Positions 47,501-56,954 of a DNA stretch of 64,000 nucleotides are shown here, piece after piece. The first letter of the stretch is position 1. Every line of letters starts with the position of its first letter. The stretch is from the NCBI GenBank assembly GCA_017506865.1, contig JAFCMP010000079.1:62001-126000 (forward strand), given 5' to 3'. The translations under genes were made by a program, and so were the position numbers. The DNA is from Tribonema minus (Eukaryota; Sar; Xanthophyceae; Tribonematales; Tribonemataceae). The notes beneath the pieces were generated by a model that searched no databases, had not been told where the DNA came from, and saw nothing but the letters and a program-made list of their open reading frames with translations.

Positions 47501-48499
47501 TTTCGCTACATGGTGTTGCTCGACAGGCGCAGATTGACGTGGAAATCGAGTGATGGCATGGTCTCTGCTGTCAGCCTTGCAGGTTTGACTTCGCCTCTGC
47601 ATCGAGGGCAGTGTTTGGCCACGGCACACCGAGTGGCATATGGCCTGCTGTTGGAGCGATGCCTGAGTATCATGTTTGGTGCAACCCAATTAGGTACTAA
47701 CTGGCAATCAGTCTAGCACTCCGTTGTTTTTGAGAAAAGAGCGCACCCAGCAGGCGTCGGAATCAGAATCCCAAGTCGCGCAAATATCATCACTCACTCA
47801 CCCCAGGGCTGAGCTTATGCCGTTTCTCTCGCTCGCCATTATTCCATATCCCCACCAGCTTGGCTCGATAATTTTCGAGGGTGGCTGGCTGCGCGTACAC
47901 ATGGAGGCAGGCCGGCTTGACCGGCGGCGGCTCGCCGGACTTCACCTTTCCGGCTGGATCTGGCACAAAGGTCCACAGCTCCGCAATGTCGAAGTTAAGG
48001 CTGTAGGCTGCTGCTGCCAGGCACCTGCAGCACAGGTTGCGGTGCGGTTCACGTGTTGGTTGATGTTGAACATTGGGGAGGTAGTTCAACGCTTGAGGCA
48101 CGACGAGGGTGCCGCTATCATGCTCACTGCGATCAAAAATGAGAAGCTGCCGTCATGCATGAAAAAGATGTGCATTTTGAAAAACAACTGGGCACACAAG
48201 CTGAGGTCAAGTTGATGTTTGCGTGCGGCAGCGTCCACCGAGCCAACAAGCCAACAAGGATGGCAGCTCAACAGTGCACCAGCTTCAATTGGTCGTGACT
48301 GATGCTGCCACAAGCGAAGCTCATCTTGGTGCTCGGTGCAAGTACTGCTATTGCAAGATTTGATTTGATCAGACAGCACCAACCTGTCGGCCGCTGCCAG
48401 GTTGCGCTCAGATTTGATAAAGTCGCGGCTGGGGCTGAGCTCTGCTTCCCCACTTGTGTGAGCGGGCCCGTCCTCATGCAGCGGCTCCATTACGGCCAT
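41564..48499 (-). CDS. GAF-domain TKL-type protein kinase (one-base frame break in last exon)
   Basis: Ten exons: 48499-48384, 48024-47802, 47418-47287, 46839-46690, 46110-45842, 44629-44375, 43511-43478, 43013-42864, 42327-42187 and 41699-41564. An N-terminal GAF-like domain (about 35-185) shows FDIAELWTFVP, LNTAVVVPVRLESM and TALDFLMHISKAAILSV. The kinase domain (about 248-530) has ACVVKLL (catalytic Lys about 272), NIVRLLGAG, HRDLKPDNIGF, LLDLG (DLG in place of DFG), TGSTRYMAPEVA, VDVHSYSMVLWEMA and SACWSEDWRARPSF. The Gly loop is poor (VNGSRCTIY). GAF domains bind small ligands, so ligand-regulated phosphorylation is plausible. In the last exon four T's (41643-41640), where three are expected, cause TGA at 41636-41634. 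With the extra base ignored, ADICNRLQEML continues to TAA at 41566-41564 (about 534 residues). This is either a sequence error or a damaged gene. Several introns contain exon-edge copies. Confidence 0.78.
42065..42110. repeat. Copy of a kinase exon 3' edge plus donor
   Basis: The segment repeats, with a 4-nt insertion and few mismatches, the real exon end at 42181-42220: both read CTCACCTTKGGCCAGCGCTT, then TTGAG and CGGCGGGCGCAC. It lies about 80 bp into the following intron on the gene strand and preserves the donor. Confidence 0.8.
43331..43362. repeat. Copy of the HRDLKPDN exon 3' edge plus donor
   Basis: ACCTTGTTGAAGCCAATG occurs here and at the true exon/donor boundary (43476-43493). 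The copy lies within the next intron of the minus-strand kinase gene and keeps a GT donor (AAG/GTGGTA). Confidence 0.8.
45283..45840. repeat. Array of repeated exon 3' ends and donors inside a kinase intron
   Basis: The block TACCTCATGAGCAGCTC (donor plus the last codons of the exon ending at 45842) recurs near 45291, 45493, 45551, 45608, 45709 (variant) and 45773 (variant). Several copies are followed by the upstream exonic CCATCTCCAGCTCCCGCCGC. Spacers between copies share CATACATGCATACC and CTACCAGCA. On the gene strand these are successive partial copies of the codons for RRELELEMELLMR with a GTATG donor. Confidence 0.85.
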
Positions 48500-49217
48500 C
48501 AGCAGCTGCAGCTATTCCACAGGCCAGCTGCAAGGCCGCTCGCAATTTCGACCTGGCCTTCGCAGGTATATTCCGTCCTCTTCTGTCGCCTACGCTATCG
48601 TCCGTGCTGCGTGTAGAAGCCCCTGCAGCCCAGTATCATTGCAGGATCGCCACTTAAACCACACCCAGTCACACAGGCCAGTGCAACACACAGAGACCGC
48701 GTTTTTTTGTGGACGCTGCGCAAATGCATTCGCCAGGTTGAACTTCCAAGTTGTTTTTTTTTTTTTTTTTAATTTAAAAATTCATTCACTCATTCACAGA
48801 GCCAGACGTAACCTACCTAGAGTTTGGGGGCAGCAGCTTGTTGTCGAGTGGGAATGTCGGCAGAAGCACGTAACCAAGTACCGTATCATATGCAACGATG
48901 TCATATCATTAGCACCACGTGATCAGCAAAAACGGACATGGCACGTCACATTCGAACAAATGAGACAATATCAGCAGACACGTGCTGGTGACAAACGGTG
49001 ACATTTGAAACAATGGCTGATCAAGCAGCCGCAATGTGGCGGCGTGCTGTGACTGCACTTTGCCCCCCTTTGTGAGGCCCAGGCTCACAGCATGTGGTGA
49101 CTCTCTCCGGCTATATACACATGCCAAACTGCCAAACCGTATTCACACCGACGGCAACATCCACCAAACGCCCCCTCCTGGCGTCCCATGTACTTCAAAC
49201 TTGATGTGTGACTTCAA
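48500..49217. other. Spacer between kinase and carrier genes
   Basis: It contains the kinase promoter region and the carrier 3' flank. A 17-nt T run at 48754-48770 is followed by AATTTAAAAATTCATTCACT. No gene is seen. Confidence 0.45.
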
Positions 49218-52200
49218 CTAGGCCGTTGCTGGCTGCTTCCTGGCGGCGCTTCCTGTGAGATTGTCGCCGCTGAGCGTTGCCGGTAGCGCAGTGCACATCT
49301 GCAGGAGCCTGGCAGTGTATTCATACGTCGGGAAGATAGCCGCATTCACCGGAAAGGCGCGCAGCTGCGCACGGGACGGGGGGCGACATGAGAAACGCCG
49401 TTGCAACCGCATTAGAAGAAGTGCGGTCGTCATGTATGCAAGTGCTATGTGCGTCTTGTGTGAGCGCCCATGGTTGTGACAGCGGCCTGCCAGACATACA
49501 GGTTACATGTGCTTCCTTTGCGATCGCCAAGCAGCAACCCACTGTTGCGCTGCGCGCGACTTTAGGAATATGCTGCATACTGATGCGCGACTAGCGGTGT
49601 GGTGATTGGTCAATGCTGACGCACTTCATGCACAATGCGCGCTCGCTGCTTTTGAACACTAACCACAACATGGGCTGATCATACAATACAAAACGTTCTG
49701 TCACATGTCTGCAATGAGTGGAGACATGATGTCCTTGAAACTGCTCAATGTTGCGTTGACCCATAGATCACTGCATCAATGCGGCTGGGGCGCTGATCTC
49801 TGACCACCAGTTTCAGATTCAACATCACTTGTGGCAAAGGCTCTAATTACATATGAGCGAGGGTTCACCATGGTCATAGCTACAAAGATTGGCTTACGGC
49901 AACGTACAAGATCGGCACTGAGCCAATGCGTATGTGGCGTCTGAGTGCGCTGCGGCGCTGCATATGCGTGCGGGGCAGCCATCGTAGTGTGTGGCTCCAG
50001 CAGTTGCAAGCCCACAGCAGTCTCAATGAGCACTGTGCTGTCCGTGGGATATCTTTGTGCAGCATGATGCAGGCCGCATGTTGTGCTGCTTGCCAAGTGT
50101 CTGTGCAATATGATGCAGACCATGGAACAGGTAGAGCGCCAATACGCACCATTGTGGTCCCGAGTCCCCGGAAGAAGATCTTGAATCCTCCCTCTTTGTA
50201 CATGATCTTTGCACATGCCATCACAGACGTTGCTTCCTTCGAGAGACAGTCTGCCATCGCCTGATGCCATCATTGTGCACGGCGGGGGGGGGGGGGGGGG
50301 GGGGGGCAGCAAAATTCGTAGTGTCAGGAAGGTTTGAAGGCGTCAGTGTGCTATGAGAGTGAACGAACATGCAGGCGAGGGTGATGAGCGATGATGATTG
50401 ACCGGTTAGGGTTAGGGTTAGGTTTAGGCACACACCGATGCTGCAGATTCGCTACCAGTGCAACGCAGGTGCCGCGCATCATTGGCTTTAGGCAAACGTG
50501 CAGCACTTAGGGTTATGGTTATGCACCGCGCACGCAGTGCTTAAACCACTGGCTTATGAACGCGCCATGAAAGTCGCCAGTGGCTGTGTGACATGCGAGC
50601 GCAAATGCGTGCACACGGGAAACCAGCACTGAGCACTGCCTCCTTCCTCGTCACAAGCTGCAGTCCTCATTGCGCATGTATGTATAGCACAACAGCAACG
50701 CAACAGCAATAGCCTACCTGCTGGCGGCTCTTGATGGTGTCCATGGGCGCGATGGCGAGCCAGCTGCTGCAGCCCGCCAGACCGCCCGCGGCGAAGCTGG
50801 CAAAGCCCTCGCCCGCGCCGCGCCGCCGCAGCCGCGCCCTGCTGTGCTCGTACACGCTGATGTAGGCGAGAGTGATGAGCGATGACGATGTATCGGTTAG
50901 GGTTAGTCACACACCGATGCTGCGATTTCGCTACACGAGAGCAATGCAGGTGCTGTTCACCACAGGCTCCGGGTCAACATGCAGCACCAGGAAACCGCGC
51001 GCTGCAGGCGCAAATGCGCCCGTGACATCAGCGCATCCACGCGCCGTGCAAGTCGCCAGCGACTGCGTGACACGCAAGCGCAAATGCGCGCACACGGACA
51101 ACCAGCACTGAGCACTGCGTCCTTCCTCGCAACGAGCTGCAGTTGTCATCACTCAGTCGCCACCGCCCGCCTGAAGTACGTTCCGAGCGTGGGCAGCTCG
51201 CGGCACACCTGCTGTCATGCGCAGTGCATCACTTACGAGCCATCTAGACGAGACACTACCAGCAGGAGCGACAGCCGTGCAATATATAGACTTCTCGTAA
51301 CGTTGCAATGATGCTGATGCTGTCACTGCAGCAGAGAAATCATTCCTGGACATATCAGCAGCAATAGCGGTGAGGATGATGCTGCGCAAACCTGAAGTAC
51401 AAACCTGAAGTACGTGCCCAGCGCTGGCAGCTCGCGGCACACGGTGGCGGTGCCGCCCGCCAGGAGGGCGCGCGGGCCCTGCGTGCGCACGAGCTGCCGC
51501 GCACAGTCCAGCGGACCCTTGTAGCGCAGCTGTGAGCTGTGCAGGCTGCCCACTTGCACCTGCGACGCGCGCGCGAGAGGGGGGCGACAGATCAGGGGGC
51601 AGGGAGGCGTTGTTCGCGTTATGAGATCGCATGGGAATGGAGGCGCGCGGCGGATAGAGGGTCTATGAACTGAGCCCCATGGTGGAGGGCAGAGAGTCCC
51701 CCCTATGGAGTCTCAGCGAGCGCCTGTCAGTCAAACCCTATGTACTAACTGAGGAAGAGGAAGAAGGGGACAGCTGTAGCGAGCGCCTGTCAGTCAAACC
51801 CTATACCCTAACAGTGCAAGAGAATAGGCTGGGCGCGAACTGGTGCGGTTGAAAAAGCCTCCACAAACGGATGGTATGCGCTATAAATGAGTAGGCGTTT
51901 TGGCACGAGGTAGCAGTTTCCAGATGGACCACAGTCGCGGCACTGCGCTGCGTGCGCAAGCATCAGGTGGCGCGCACAGTGCAGGCAGCATTTGACGTGA
52001 CTTGTGGCCTGAAAAGGCAGGCACACCTGTGTGTATGCCGCAGGTGTGCATGCATGCAGCGGGCGCGTGAACTTCAACAGGGCGACTTTCCAACTCATTG
52101 CTCCGGGCTAGGCCGCCACAACATTGCGCTTGCGCACACTCCAGACTGAGCAAGAGCCACGCAACCGAGACAATCAGACCGCGCGCACCTGCAGCCTGTC

Positions 52201-54839
52201 AAGCTGCGTGTGGCACTCTGCTGCCGCTTACAGACGCTGCGTCAAACTTCAGCATCAATGACTGTTGCGCGCCATACCTACTCGCACGCTGAACGCGTGT
52301 GCTTAACGTGTGAAGGCACGGCAGGAGCACACCAAAATCCTGAACAACCAGGCACTCTGCGCACCTGCAGCTTGGTCTTGATGTTGTCGGACGGCAGCAG
52401 CACCACAGTTTGGCACGCGCCCGCACAGCTGCCTGCGGCGAACGTCTCCCAGAAGCTCAGTCCCGAACCCTCAGCCCTACGTCCAGCCATGCCCTTGCCG
52501 TCGTGCCTGCTGAGCAGCCACTGCGCAACACCATAGCCAGCAATGTGTGCATTAGAACTATTAGATGCTGTTAGATGTGGTCAGTGATATGAGCCCCTCG
52601 CGAGCGCCATTGGCAGGCGCGAGGTTGGGCTTCGAGCAATGAGGAAGATGTGGTCAGCGCGACATGAGTGCCGTCGCAAGCGCCATTGACGTGAGTGAGG
52701 TTGCGCATCGGGCGATGAGGAACGCCACCGCTGAGCAGCCATTGCATACCAGGACGCCAGCCAATGACAACAGCTGCGGTCTTGACCTCCACATCATTGA
52801 CGTGACATGACAGATGCGAGAGATGAGCGATATCTGGCATAATACTCGACGGTGAGCAAGGATGAAGCTGAAGCCACACAATTCCTACAGACGCATCCGC
52901 GGTTGTGATGGGCCACAAAGTGAGCAGTGACTCTCCAACTTCAAGGGTATATTCGGTCCATTTGTTTTCTACTGTACCTCAATCAGATTTGAATTTTGTC
53001 ACGAGGCCGCCTTGCGCTACCACACTGCAGTGCGACCGCCGACTACAAACCTCCATTTCGCATGCACGGTATGACGAATGTTAGTGATGGCAGAAATGTG
53101 GCACAATTTTCAAGGGGTTCGGGTCAGGGCTAAGGTTGAGGTGGGGGTAGGTCGATGATGGCGCTGAAGCCACACAATTGCCTACAGACGTATTCGCGGT
53201 GGGTTGGGCCACAAGTGAGGAGTGACTCCAACTTCAAGTGTACGTTCGGTCCACTTACTTGCTACGCAACTGTACATGAAGTACGTTACCTTATCAAAAG
53301 GGCGCCTTGCAAAACCACACCGCAGCAGAGGAACCAACATCTGCTGCGCCCTGTGTTTCACGAAGTCAGCCATTGGTGCCGACTGCACTTGACAGTCCAA
53401 GTTGCGTTACGGCTACCCTAACCCTAACCCTAACCCTAACCCTAAGCCTCACTGCCAGGGGCCACACTGCAGAGCAAGCGGTTGCAGCGTGCTTGAGCAG
53501 GGCTTCGATTTCTTGCGTGTCCGGCTTCCAGCCGCTTGCCAGAAGGTTGCGTAAGTTGGGACTTATTTGCGCTCAAGTTTACAGACACTCTTGCAGACAA
53601 GGAGGCCATCTCAGATCTGACGTGCAGAGCAGCTGCCGGGTGCAGTATAACCTATGCTTGCATGGACATGTATGCAAATTAATCATGTGCACCTGATCTG
53701 ACATGACTCACCTCATTCGCCCTGGCATAGGCGGTGAATGCGATGGCATTGATGAACGGTGCGGAGGCCAGTGGGGGTATGCAGCCCTTGAACAGCGCCC
53801 CGAAGCCCTCCTTGCTCACTGTCTGCCGGCAGCACTGCAGCGCGCCGCTGTAAGTGCTGTTGACATGGGCACCGCACACATGGCAAACAAGCGATACGCA
53901 TTCAATAAAGAGGTAGGTGCCAATGCAGCTTCGTGGTGCAAGTGGTTTTGGGTTTCTGCACAGTACATGTATGCAGAGCTCTACAATCTTTTGATTATTT
54001 TCCATGAGTAGAAGCGCTTGCCGATGTTGGAATGGCGTAAACTGAAGCTCGCGATGGTCACCAGCTGAGCTCTGAGGCGTGCCACATCATCATCATTGCC
54101 ACTTGTTCTTGGCACAAAGATCTTGCATCTGCTCATGCATGGTAACCTGGGTGTATCGACCATATGCAAAAGCAAGCAGCCGGTCCACTACATGCTGCAG
54201 ATAGCCCTCTTAACTCCAGTCTAACCCTGACACTAACCCTATTAACTCTACTAGTAGTCTAACCCTAACCCTAAGCCTGACCCGTAAGTCAGCGCACTCA
54301 CCTAGCTGGTGCTGTTTGAAGCCTGACCTTCACCGTGTCAAATGGCTGCAGGGACAAAGCGGTGCACACAGATGCACTGTGTGAGTGCCTGCAACAACTG
54401 CCAGTGACTGCAAGTACGACGCACGCGACTGCTTAGCATCAAGAGCACAAGAGAAATATGGCAAAAGCATACGCAAACATCGATGCAGCATATGCGGGCT
54501 GTGACGCAGCAAGTCTCCAAGTGCAATACTCAGTTCATACCACAGTGTCTACGGTACTGTGCGGAAACAGCGCTTGAAGTGCACCAACAACTGTGTCGTG
54601 TCACAGACGAGCCGTGGCCGTGAGCCTTAAGACGCGTGCGCCTCCGTTTGCTGCCATTTTCCACACCCATGGCTTAACAACCTTCAACCTTACACTTTCA
54701 CGAGGGTTTTCATATGCTTACTGAAGGGCATTTGCATATGGCATGGGTAATTGACCTGTCCAACGATGATGCCAGCGGCTCCTGACGTCATCCCAGCTGC
54801 GAATGCAACCCATGGTTCGATAACACCTCCATTTTCGCC
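49218..54839 (-). CDS. Mitochondrial carrier family protein (SLC25), start not found
   Basis: Eight exons are in phase: 54839-54756, 54345-54302, 53847-53712, 52520-52365, 51559-51405, 50856-50718, 50260-50150 and 49364-49218; 323 residues to the stop. The family moves metabolites across the inner mitochondrial membrane with three repeats of two helices. All three signature motifs are visible: GQPFDTVKVRLQT, LLPSDNIKTKLQ and APMDTIKSRQQ, each followed by a matrix helix (CCRQTVSKEGFGALFKG, CARQLVRTQGPRALLAGG, ACAKIMYKEGGFKIFFRG). The end TTMLRAFPVNAAIFPTYE and the RQQ motif resemble the carnitine/acylcarnitine and basic-amino-acid carrier branch, but the substrate cannot be fixed. The first exon found begins GENGGVIEPWVAFAAG, close to the normal N-terminus, so only a few residues are missing in an exon upstream of 54839. 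Introns hold large tandem duplications and exon-edge copies. Confidence 0.85.
50284..50308. repeat. 25-nt G homopolymer
   Basis: An uninterrupted G run, C on the gene strand, located 24 bp 5' of the acceptor of the carrier exon that starts at 50260. Likely unstable in length. Confidence 0.85.
50371..51155. repeat. Diverged tandem duplication of carrier intron sequence (period about 490 bp)
   Basis: Blocks at 50371-50470 and 50861-50955 match (GGTGATGAGCGATGA, then CACACACCGATGCTG). Blocks at 50567-50670 and 51047-51150 also match (GCGAGCGCAAATGCGTGCAC, then AACCAGCACTGAGCACTGC). They occupy the two introns flanking the exon at 50718-50856. Confidence 0.8.
51171..51210. repeat. Copy of a carrier exon 3' end
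   Basis: The 40 bp here repeat the exon end at 51405-51444 (CCTGAAGTACGT, then GGCAGCTCGCGGCACAC). On the minus strand both encode VCRELP-x-LGTYF. A second short copy of the donor (CCTGAAGTAC) abuts the real one at 51391-51400. Confidence 0.85.
52860..53337. repeat. About 180-bp direct duplication in a carrier intron
   Basis: 52860-53035 and 53157-53337 share GCTGAAGCCACACAATT, CTACAGACG, GGGCCACAA, CCAACTTCAAG and TTCGGTCCA in the same order and spacing, with substitutions and small indels. Both lie in the intron between exons 53847-53712 and 52520-52365. Confidence 0.8.
53416..53445. repeat. Interstitial telomere-type island, five CCCTAA units
   Basis: Five head-to-tail CCCTAA units inside a carrier intron. 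Shorter or degenerate islands of the same unit occur at about 41511-41566, 43811-43895, 46354-46370, 50405-50428, 54226-54275, 58634-58660 and 61687-61716. Confidence 0.9.
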
Positions 54840-55375
54840 CTGCAGCACATGACAGGAAGAAGCACAGGTTCTGTCTGTTAGGATGTGAGCTCTAGTTGCT
54901 GAGTTTTGACGGCACATGTGTTTTTACTCAAAAGATGGACTGATTTGTTGTCCTCGGGCACATCACCATCAACCAGCGAGGCATACCCTATACAACCGGC
55001 AATGCAAGCAACATGCCCCAAGTCCTGTGGCGCTGTAGCTTGAATGGGATGTGGTGAAGACCAGAACAGCCTGCTATGACCGCTGTGCCTAGCAACAGTA
55101 CCTGCTGACTGCGCATGCGCAAGCAGCGGCTCAAGTGATCATCGCCCCTTCTAGGCGCACATCATGAATCATGATGCTGCACATTAGGTAGGTGTGCTAT
55201 AGTGTGTGCATGCCGCTGTGCTCTCTTGTAGTCCCCTTTTTTGCTGGTGTCACATACTTGTCAGGTACACTTGCATTTTGTCATCCGTGTGTTCTGCAAT
55301 TGGGTGTTTCTGTAAAGCGCGCGAATTGACCGCGTGACAGCCTTTGACCAACAGGTGTCACAGTAGCAGCAGGTA

Positions 55376-55958
55376 CCGTATTATCGATAATTAAGCCCAT
55401 GGGGCGAGTTTTTTGTTGAGGCGAAAAAAGGGGGGTGGGGTGCCCTTTATGTAAGCCTGAAAACAGGGTGGGGCACATTAATGTTGTGGCCTGATTGGCG
55501 TTGCCTACCACCTCCACTACCAGGCGTGGTATCGAGTGCCGTGTGTGAAGCGCACGAATCGACAAAACTCTTGAAGTTCATCGAGACCCCCCGAAGTCGG
55601 TGCAGCAGTGGCATCAGCGAAAGGCACGACGGTGTGCGATGGCGTAGTGGCGTGCGGTAGGCCGTCTGAACATTGCGTGAAGTGCAGGAAGCCAAATGAC
55701 GCAGTATGGTGTGCATTTTCTGCACTGAAAGGCCACTTCAGCATCACCAGCGAGCACCAGCAGATATATGTTTATTATTGGGGATGTGGGTTCTGCTGCG
55801 GAGTGTGTTGTAGCGACAGAGAATGCAAGTGCACGCTGGCTGAAAGAAAGGGGGGGGGCACAATATTGTGAGCTCAGAAAAAGGGTGGGGCAACTTTTTG
55901 TGAGAGCACGGAAACTCACAAAAAACTCGCCCCATGGGCTTAATTATCGATAATGCGG
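55376..55958. mobile_element. Short TIR transposable element (MITE-like), TA target duplication
   Basis: The ends are inverted repeats of about 40 bp: the left end reads CCGTATTATCGATAATTAAG, then CCCATGGGGCGAGTTTTTTG, and the right end is its reverse complement with one substitution and one indel. TA flanks both sides (55374-55375 and 55959-55960), as expected for Tc1/mariner/pogo-type insertion. The 583-bp interior has no transposase; a plus-strand frame of 87 codons (55608-55871) is Cys-rich but unrecognised. Probably a non-autonomous deletion derivative. Confidence 0.8.
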
Positions 55959-56496
55959 TAGTGGCTCACAACAGCAGTTGCCATACTGACTCCACTTTAC
56001 TGTCATGTTGCAGCAGTGATGATTGGCCTACCACTTCAACGTCGTTGTGCTTGAACCTGCGCCTCAAGGTGTAGTTATGACCAAGTAATGAATAATAGGT
56101 TCTTAGACTGCAGCGTGCCTTCGCAAAGTCTCACCGTTCGTATCAGTGCTTCTAGTAATGTGAGGGCGCCCATCCACGCAGCAGCTCACACGCGCTTTGC
56201 TTTCATCAACACTGTACTTCAAGAGCCCAGCGTTGACACAAGCGAGCGAGGGACGTACTTGCCTTTGCGTGGCTCACGCTCTGCTCCACGATACCGCCCT
56301 CCACATCGTGGTCCATACGGAGCGGCTTAGCTCAGATCAGAGTGAGTGATGTGATGCGCGCGGGCTCACACACTGCCGGATGCAAAGGGGTGTGTGTGTG
56401 CGTTTCGCGGAGATTGCAGCGATGTCAAGCTGTAGTGCGCAGCAGGCGATCGCTGGCCTCTGAGTTCTGCGCTTCCGGCGACGCTCACCAGAGCTT

Positions 56497-56498
<2 letters not shown>

Positions 56499-56529
<31 letters not shown>
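56499..56529. repeat. CAG/GCA trinucleotide run
   Basis: About ten uninterrupted GCA units. A similar run is at 12373-12400, inside a CPI1 intron. Confidence 0.9.
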
Positions 56530-56530
<1 letters not shown>

Positions 56531-56954
56531 AGCGCGCTGGGAACTTTAAACTGTTACCTTACTCGCCTCCTACTCGCCATCGAGCCCCTAACGCGAGTAG
56601 CGAGTGATGGCCTCAGCATCGATGAAAGCTCTGATCGCATAGCTGCGCGTTGCCGCGAGAAGAGTTCTGCCTGGCATCTGAGACTATTAGCATGCTGCAC
56701 TGCTGGCGCAAGTGCTGCTGATGGCGACGGAGGCTCGGGAATGTCGGTGAAGCGTGTTGCAGCAGGGATGATCAGGAGCAGGACGACGTGCTGAATACCG
56801 CAGAAACAGAGGCGCTGCAGCTTGCGCCTGTGGCGTGTCCTCTGATCACCTCGCGTCCGTTTCACGCGGCAAGCCTGGTTATCCTACCATTGTCTGTGCT
56901 TACTGATCCGGTCGTTCCTACTACACACGATTTTTCGATCGCGCCACCACTGCT

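Larger units (their letters stand above)
54840..56954. other. Divergent region between carrier (-) and mTERF (+)
   Basis: It must contain the missing first exon and promoter of the carrier gene and the promoter of the mTERF gene. A 583-bp TIR element occupies 55376-55958. A plus-strand frame at 56342-56794 is open but dominated by an Ala run from a CAG repeat, and I do not regard it as a gene. Confidence 0.45.

Noticed and set aside
48754..48780. T17 run followed by AT-rich sequence as a retroposon tail
   Set aside because: No target-site duplication or body of a LINE/SINE/retrogene could be identified next to it.
56342..56794. 150-codon frame with poly-Ala
   Set aside because: Openness is explained by a CAG trinucleotide run; no family features and no splice sites in phase with the mTERF gene.
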